This document shows positions 59,644-64,000 of a DNA stretch of 64,000 bases, piece after piece. Under the pieces are notes generated by a model that saw only the letters and a list, made by a program, of their open reading frames with translations, made no database searches and had not been told where the DNA came from. Numbering within the stretch: the stretch's first letter is position 1; each line of letters begins with the position of its first letter. Origin of the DNA: Nocardia sputorum (GTDB lineage: Bacteria; Actinomycetota; Actinomycetes; Mycobacteriales; Mycobacteriaceae). The position numbers were made by a program, and so were the translations under genes. The DNA is taken from the NCBI RefSeq assembly GCF_027924405.1, contig NZ_AP026978.1, positions 1,302,001 through 1,366,000 of the forward strand, read 5' to 3'.

Positions 59644-60602
59644 CGGCCCGCTCCGATCGGGAACCGCCGCACGGCAGCGTCTTTCGGCCGGATCGCGACA
59701 ACCGCGGCCACCGCGGCGGCGAGGGCGACGGCAGCGAACGCCGCGAGTGTGGTCGCGTCGGGATGGACCACCGACTGTCCGCGCAGCGCCTGCCAGGTCA
59801 GCACCGCGAGCAGCGCGGCGTACGTCGCCGCCGAGATCACGACAAGCCTTCGCCTGGTGCCCGGCGCGCGCAGGACCGGGAACCGCCGCGACCCGTACTC
59901 GACGGCGAGCAGCACCAGTGGAATCACTTGCAACGCATGCATGCCGATGAAATGCGGGATGCGCAGATCGCCGCCGACCGTGCTCCAGCCGAGAAGGGGC
60001 AACCCGGGCCCGCCGTCGGAAACCCCTACGGTGTGGGCGCCGCGGATCGCGCTGTCGGCCGCCCGCTGTTCGGGTGTCGGCGCCACCATCAGGATTCCCA
60101 GTGCGGCGCCCGCGAGCGAGAGCGCGGCGCCGTAACGGATCGCCGCGTCGCGGGCGCGATCGACCGTTGGGTGAACGAACAGCGCGGCCGACACGACCAG
60201 GGTGGCGAGCCAGACCACCACGATGGACGACCCCATGAGCTCCCACAGCGCCGCGTTCAGCGGCGTCGTGAAATTGAAGTGGCTGGTGGTGCCCCGCACG
60301 ATCTGCGTGGTGATGACGACGAGTTCTATCGCCAGGCCCAGTGCCGCCACGGTCCCCGCCCACCACGCGGCGCGTCGCCATCGGGTGAGCTGGTTGAGCA
60401 ACCACGCCCAGGTCACCGCGTAGATCAGCACGGAAAGGGCGAACTTGGCGGACTTGGCCCAGATCGGCAGGCCGGTCACGGTGCGGTCGTCGACGATCAT
60501 GCCCCCGATCGACCAGACGACCAGGAGCGCCATGGCGACGGCGAGCAGCATCAGCGGGCGATGCCAGGAGAGGACGGGGAAGCGCCGGAAGAGGGCGGTC
60601 AC
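59640..60602 (-). CDS. Multi-pass membrane protein of unknown function
   Basis: 320 residues with eight or nine membrane segments (LMLLAVAMALLVVWSIGGM, FALSVLIYAVTWAWLLNQL, and others) and conserved-looking polar pieces in loops: GLPIWAKSAKF, HFNFTTPLNAALWE and LRIPHFIGMHALQ with His, as in membrane oxidoreductases or heme-binding proteins. I cannot name a family. GTG 60602 begins it with AAAGG upstream. It heads the leftward operon, divergent from the MerR gene across a duplicated operator. Confidence 0.8.
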   Translation of the reverse strand: MTALFRRFPVLSWHRPLMLLAVAMALLVVWSIGGMIVDDRTVTGLPIWAKSAKFALSVLIYAVTWAWLLNQLTRWRRAAWWAGTVAALGLAIELVVITTQIVRGTTSHFNFTTPLNAALWELMGSSIVVVWLATLVVSAALFVHPTVDRARDAAIRYGAALSLAGAALGILMVAPTPEQRAADSAIRGAHTVGVSDGGPGLPLLGWSTVGGDLRIPHFIGMHALQVIPLVLLAVEYGSRRFPVLRAPGTRRRLVVISAATYAALLAVLTWQALRGQSVVHPDATTLAAFAAVALAAAVAAVVAIRPKDAAVRRFPIGAGR

Positions 60603-60631
60603 AGGTCGACCTTTCGGAAACTGAAGGTATC

Positions 60632-60674
60632 GATAGTTGTACTATCAGTGCCGATTATGGATAGCTGTACTATC
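60632..60674. promoter_or_regulatory. Duplicated 15-bp MerR-type operator
   Basis: GATAGTTGTACTATC (60632-60646) and GATAGCTGTACTATC (60660-60674) differ in one base; each has perfect 5-base arms GATAG/CTATC. Starts are 28 bases apart. They fill the 107-base space between the membrane operon and the MerR gene. Confidence 0.8.
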
Positions 60675-60709
60675 TATTGTCAAGCAGCCGACCGAGCCCG
60701 AGGAGTCCG

Positions 60710-61369
60710 ATGCGGATCGCCGAACTCAGCCGCGCCAGCGGCGTCGCTCCCGCGACGATCAAGTACTACGTGCGCGAGGGCCTGCTGCCCTCGGGTGTGC
60801 GAACCCATCGCAACCAGGCCGAATACAGCGAGGCGCACGTCGGCAGGCTGCGACTGATCCGGGCGCTGGTCGACATCGGCGGCGTGTCCATCGACGCGGC
60901 GAAGGAACTGCTCGCGGCGCTCGACAGCGGCAGGCTGTCCGCGCGGGACTCTCTGGGGCACGTGCAATACGCCCTGGGCGGGCGGAGGTCCCAGATCGGC
61001 GCCGAGCAGCGGGAGACCGCCGCCGCGGACGTCGCGGCACTGCTGGACCGGCGCGGTTGGCGCATCCACGACGACAGCCCGGCCCGTGACACCCTCGTCG
61101 ACGTCTGCGCCGCCCTGCGCCTGCTCGGCCACGACGACGTGGTCGCCGCGATGGACGACTACGCGGGCGCCAGCGAAGCCATCGCCGCCACCGATATCGC
61201 CTTGGTGCGCAACGAGCGCGGCCTGGAGCGGATGACCGAAACCGCCATCGTGGGAACGATTCTGGGCGACACCCTGCTCGCCGCGCTGCGCAGGCTGGCT
61301 CAGGAGCACCTCTCCGGCACGCTGTTGCCCCCTGGCGACGACGCCGCTCCCGCCTCCGGCGAGGTTTAG
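60710..61369 (+). CDS. MerR-family transcriptional regulator
   Basis: 219 residues from ATG 60710 (MRIAELSRASGVAPATIKYYVREGLLP), the winged helix with HRNQAEYSEAHVGRLRLIRAL; residues ~95-215 form a large all-helical C-terminal domain with no Cys, so it senses an organic ligand or partner rather than metal. A duplicated operator lies directly upstream. It probably represses or activates both itself and the divergent three-gene membrane operon; the PfpI gene downstream may belong too. Confidence 0.93.
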   Translation: MRIAELSRASGVAPATIKYYVREGLLPSGVRTHRNQAEYSEAHVGRLRLIRALVDIGGVSIDAAKELLAALDSGRLSARDSLGHVQYALGGRRSQIGAEQRETAAADVAALLDRRGWRIHDDSPARDTLVDVCAALRLLGHDDVVAAMDDYAGASEAIAATDIALVRNERGLERMTETAIVGTILGDTLLAALRRLAQEHLSGTLLPPGDDAAPASGEV

Positions 61370-61428
61370 CCCGGCTCTCGCGCGGCATGCCGGGAAAAGG
61401 ACCATCCCGACCGAAAGGAGAGCAGCTC

Positions 61429-61995
61429 ATGACCGATCAGCTGGATGGGACGCGGGTGCTGATCATCACCTCGAACACGGGCGTGGAGCGGGACGAATTG
61501 CTGGTGCCGCGGGACGAACTGCGCGATCGCGGCGCGCAGGTGACCCATGCCGCGCCGAAGCGCGAAGCGGTGCAGACCTACCGGCACGACACGGAGAAGG
61601 ACGCCACGGTGCAACCGGATACGTCGTTGCACGAGGTCTCCGCGGACGATTTCGACGTGCTCGTCGTGCCCGGCGGCACGGTGAACGCGGACAAGCTGCG
61701 GGTCACCGACCGCGCGATCGAACTGGCCAAGGAATTCGCGGGCGCGGGCAAGCCGATCGCCGCGATCTGTCACGGCCCGTGGCTGCTGGTGAACGCCGAA
61801 CTCGTGTCCGGCAAGACGCTGACCTCGTACTTCTCGCTGCGGACCGACATCGTCAACGCCGGTGGCGAGTGGGTGGACGAAGCGGCCGTCCGGTCCACCG
61901 AGGACGGGTGGACGTTGCTCACCTCGCGCAACCCGGGCGATCTTCCCGATTTCGTGCACGCCATCACGCGGGAAGTGGTCCCTGCCTCGCGGTGA
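61429..61995 (+). CDS. PfpI/DJ-1 type-1 glutamine amidotransferase-like protein
   Basis: 188 residues of the PfpI/YhbO group: VLIITSNTGVERDELL, nucleophile Cys in AAICHGPWLLV, and His next to it (CHGP) as in PfpI. Residue Glu in the first motif completes the usual triad. Related proteins act as stress-induced deglycases, chaperones or hydrolases; the exact reaction is disputed. An excellent ribosome site GAAAGGAG precedes ATG 61429. 59 bases after the MerR gene. Confidence 0.92.
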   Translation: MTDQLDGTRVLIITSNTGVERDELLVPRDELRDRGAQVTHAAPKREAVQTYRHDTEKDATVQPDTSLHEVSADDFDVLVVPGGTVNADKLRVTDRAIELAKEFAGAGKPIAAICHGPWLLVNAELVSGKTLTSYFSLRTDIVNAGGEWVDEAAVRSTEDGWTLLTSRNPGDLPDFVHAITREVVPASR

Positions 61996-62022
61996 CCCGG
62001 CGACCTCTCCGGGCGCGCCCGT

Positions 62023-62694
62023 TCACTTGCCAGGCAATGGTTTTCGCGGGTCGATGGCGATGCCCAGATCGCGGAGCCGGTTGTCGATGAGCAGCCAGCA
62101 TTCGGTGGTCAATCGGTCGACGAGAGCGGTCTCGGTGGTGTCCTGGTGTTCGAGCCACCAGCGCACCGAGGCGTCGACCAAGCCGAGCAGTGCGACCACC
62201 ACGCGGTCCGCGGCCAGCGGATCGGCCCCGAATTCCGGCAGGTAGCGCGCCGCCGCCGCGGAGATCTCGGCGGCGAAAGCGCTCCCGCCGACGCGCGGCT
62301 CGTTGCGCCCGCGCCGGTAGTCGCGTCCGACCAGGAACCGATAGAGATTGGGATGTTCGGCGGCCCACCGCACATGCTGGGCCAAGGGCGCGCGGATGAT
62401 GTCCAGCGGCGTGCCGTCCACCGCCAGTCGCGCGCGAATCCGTTCGGTCAGATCGTGGTGCGCGTGCCTGGCCACCGCGAGGTCGAGTTCTTCCTTGCTG
62501 GCGAAGTGCCGGTAGACGTGCGTGCGGGCCAATCCGGCCCGGTCGGCGATCCGGCCGGTCAGCGCGTGCGGCCCGTCCTCTTCGATCGCCGCGATCGCGG
62601 CTTGCACGATGGCGCGGCGGCGCTCCTCGCGGCCGGGCCTGGTGCTGGTGGCACGCCGTGCGTCGGCGGTGTCCACCCAAGGTTGTCGTGCCAC
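62023..62694 (-). CDS. TetR-family regulator
   Basis: 223 residues from GTG 62694. Helix-turn-helix: RRRAIVQAAIAAIEEDG, RIADRAGLARTHVYRHFASKEEL; the C-terminal domain ends in RKPLPGK. It is divergent from an acyl-CoA dehydrogenase gene with 111 bases and two perfect palindromes between, so it is probably its repressor with an acyl-CoA as inducer, as for other TetR/FadR-type pairs (inference). Confidence 0.93.
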   Translation of the reverse strand: MARQPWVDTADARRATSTRPGREERRRAIVQAAIAAIEEDGPHALTGRIADRAGLARTHVYRHFASKEELDLAVARHAHHDLTERIRARLAVDGTPLDIIRAPLAQHVRWAAEHPNLYRFLVGRDYRRGRNEPRVGGSAFAAEISAAAARYLPEFGADPLAADRVVVALLGLVDASVRWWLEHQDTTETALVDRLTTECWLLIDNRLRDLGIAIDPRKPLPGK

Positions 62695-62725
62695 GGCGCT
62701 CAGCGTATCGGCCGGTCGACTTCGT

Positions 62726-62767
62726 GGTACACCTTGTACCCGGCAGGCACTTGGTACACACTGTACC
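62726..62767. promoter_or_regulatory. Twin GGTACA-N3-TGTACC operators
   Basis: 62726-62740 (centre CCT) and 62753-62767 (centre CAC) are perfect palindromes with identical 6-base arms, 27 bases apart start to start, in the TetR/acyl-CoA dehydrogenase divergent region. The second lies 38 bases before the dehydrogenase ATG. Confidence 0.8.
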
Positions 62768-62805
62768 CGTAACTGTCGGTATCAGACTTTTCGCAAGGAC
62801 ACCCG

Positions 62806-63951
62806 ATGACGACCTACCGGTCCGCCTGGCTCGACGACGACTTGGACGCCCTGCGCGAGCTCGCCCGCTCGTTCTTCGCGAAGGAGTTGACGCCGAACAT
62901 CGACAAGTTCATCGAGCAGCACCACGTCGACCGCGAGTTCTGGAACAAGGCGGGCGCGCTCGGCCTGCTGTGCGCGTCGATCCCGGAGGAGTACGGCGGT
63001 GGCGGCGGCACCTTCGCGCACGAGGCCGTCCTCATCGAGGAGCAGGCCAAGGCGTTCGACACCTCCTGGGGGGCCACGCTGCACAGCGGCATCGTCGCGC
63101 ATTACCTGCTGCACTACGGCACCGAAGAGCAGAAGCGGCAATGGCTGCCGAAGATGGCCAGCGGCGAGGTCGTCGGCGCGATCGCCATGACCGAGCCCGG
63201 CACGGGCTCCGACCTGCAGAACGTGAAGACCAAGGCGATCCGCGAGGGCGACGAGTACGTGGTGAACGGCTCCAAGACCTTCATCACCAACGGTAGCCAG
63301 GCCGACCTCATCATCGTCGTCGCCAAGACCGACACCAGCGAAGGCGCGAGCGGCATCTCGCTGATCCTGGTGGAGGCCGACCGCGCGGGCTTCCGGCGTG
63401 GCCGGGTGCTGGACAAGGTGGGCCAGAAGGGGCAGGACACCTCCGAACTGTTCTTCGAGGACGTCCGGGTCCCGGTCACGAACCTCCTCGGTACCCAGGA
63501 AGGCCAGGGATTCGTCCAGCTGATGCAGCAGCTTCCGCAGGAGCGGCTGATCATCGCCGTCGGGTCGGTGGCTGGAATGGAAGCCGCGCTGGAGGTGACA
63601 CTGCGCTACACCAAGGAGCGGCACGCTTTCGGCAAGCCGCTGTTCGCGTTCCAGAACACCAAGTTCACCCTCGCCGAGGCGGCCACCGAGACGCGGGTGG
63701 CCCGCGTCTTCCTGGACGACTGCATCATGCGGCATCTGCGCGGGGAACTGGACATCCCGACCGTGGCCATGGCCAAGTGGTGGACCACCGATCGCGCCAT
63801 GTCGGTGGCCGACGAATGCCTTCAGCTGCACGGCGGCTACGGCTACATGACCGAGTATCCGATCTCGCGGATGTGGACCGACAGCCGCGTGCAGAAGATC
63901 TACGGCGGCACCAACGAGATCATGAAAGAGATCATCGCCCGTAGCCTGTGA
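62806..63951 (+). CDS. Acyl-CoA dehydrogenase
   Basis: 381 residues, full length. Signatures: AMTEPGTGSDLQNVKT (FAD/substrate loop), QLHGGYGYMTEYPISR, and the C-terminal IYGGTNEIMKEIIARSL with the likely catalytic Glu (NEIM). It introduces a trans-2 double bond into acyl-CoA, passing electrons to ETF. A TTTTCGCAAGGAC ribosome region precedes ATG 62806. Chain-length preference cannot be told. Expression is presumably controlled by the divergent TetR protein. Confidence 0.95.
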   Translation: MTTYRSAWLDDDLDALRELARSFFAKELTPNIDKFIEQHHVDREFWNKAGALGLLCASIPEEYGGGGGTFAHEAVLIEEQAKAFDTSWGATLHSGIVAHYLLHYGTEEQKRQWLPKMASGEVVGAIAMTEPGTGSDLQNVKTKAIREGDEYVVNGSKTFITNGSQADLIIVVAKTDTSEGASGISLILVEADRAGFRRGRVLDKVGQKGQDTSELFFEDVRVPVTNLLGTQEGQGFVQLMQQLPQERLIIAVGSVAGMEAALEVTLRYTKERHAFGKPLFAFQNTKFTLAEAATETRVARVFLDDCIMRHLRGELDIPTVAMAKWWTTDRAMSVADECLQLHGGYGYMTEYPISRMWTDSRVQKIYGGTNEIMKEIIARSL

Positions 63952-63959
63952 CCCGCGGA

Positions 63960-63996
63960 GCCGACGGTGTTGGCAAACTGCCAACACCCTGTCGGC
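63960..63996 (+). terminator. Hairpin terminator behind acyl-CoA dehydrogenase gene
   Basis: Ten inner pairs (GGTGTTGGCA/TGCCAACACC) with an AAC loop and, past a 2-base bulge, six outer pairs (GCCGAC/GTCGGC), 8 bases after the stop. No T-run is seen before the window ends. Confidence 0.75.
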
Positions 63997-64000
63997 GCGC

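Noticed and set aside
1..64000. CRISPR arrays, replication origin, complete insertion sequences
   Set aside because: No regularly spaced repeats, no DnaA-box cluster and no transposase with terminal inverted repeats were seen; only an ISL3 fragment is present.

Overview
The window is high-GC actinobacterial DNA, most likely from Nocardia or a close mycolic-acid-containing relative (Mycobacteriales). The support is an antigen-85-like secreted esterase (57561-58511), many TetR/MerR/MarR/AraC/LysR regulators beside drug-type MFS pumps, a CYP157-like P450, a LexA box of the actinobacterial TCGAAC-N4-GTTCGA type, and near-exclusive use of G/C third bases. Genus assignment is inference; there is no rRNA or core marker here.

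Region 1 (1-25.1 kb) is a chain of mostly one- or two-gene units: universal stress protein, two DJ-1/GlxA-type genes, a MarR/MFS divergent pair with a palindrome between, alpha/beta hydrolase, NTF2-like protein, redoxin, PLP-dependent dehydratase, DUF2156 lysyltransferase-like protein, lipoprotein, AraC regulator, VOC protein, ArsC-like reductase, MpaB-type oxygenase, sirtuin, aldonolactone oxidase, a TetR/DHA2-pump pair with twin operators, a fluoride-channel locus in which both crcB genes look decayed around an intact DUF190 gene, phosphoglucomutase, another MFS pump and a membrane-anchored DsbA-like protein.

Region 2 (25.5-30.7 kb) is a tRNA-associated island. A complete tRNA-Ala(GGC) at 25677-25749 and a 54-base copy of its 3' part plus flank at 30647-30700 bracket about 4.9 kb that carry a DUF488 gene, an unknown convergent partner, a small protein, an AraC/hydrolase divergent pair and an ISL3-type transposase fragment. 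No integrase was found. A perfect LexA box lies upstream of the tRNA.

Region 3 (30.8-47 kb): MerR regulator facing asparagine synthetase, LysR facing an SDR and a deleted quinone oxidoreductase, a His-rich protein diverging from an MFS pump across two CsoR-like boxes, DUF1206 membrane protein, amine oxidase plus methyltransferase, CYP157-like P450, a manganese/zinc-type ABC importer behind a DtxR/MntR-like palindrome, and a TetR gene with twin operators.

Region 4 (47-55 kb) is the most unusual: a tightly packed leftward operon encodes a Tat-exported CxxC-repeat protein, a membrane pseudokinase, a caspase-like peptidase and an EACC1 domain protein. Diverging from it are a histidine kinase, its response regulator and an ADP-ribosylglycohydrolase. 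This combination resembles the effector-based conflict systems of multicellular actinobacteria.

Region 5 (55-64 kb): LysR facing a DHA2 pump, the antigen-85-like esterase, a three-gene membrane operon diverging from a MerR regulator and a PfpI protein across a duplicated 15-bp operator, and a TetR regulator facing an acyl-CoA dehydrogenase across a duplicated GGTACA-N3-TGTACC operator, ending in a strong hairpin.
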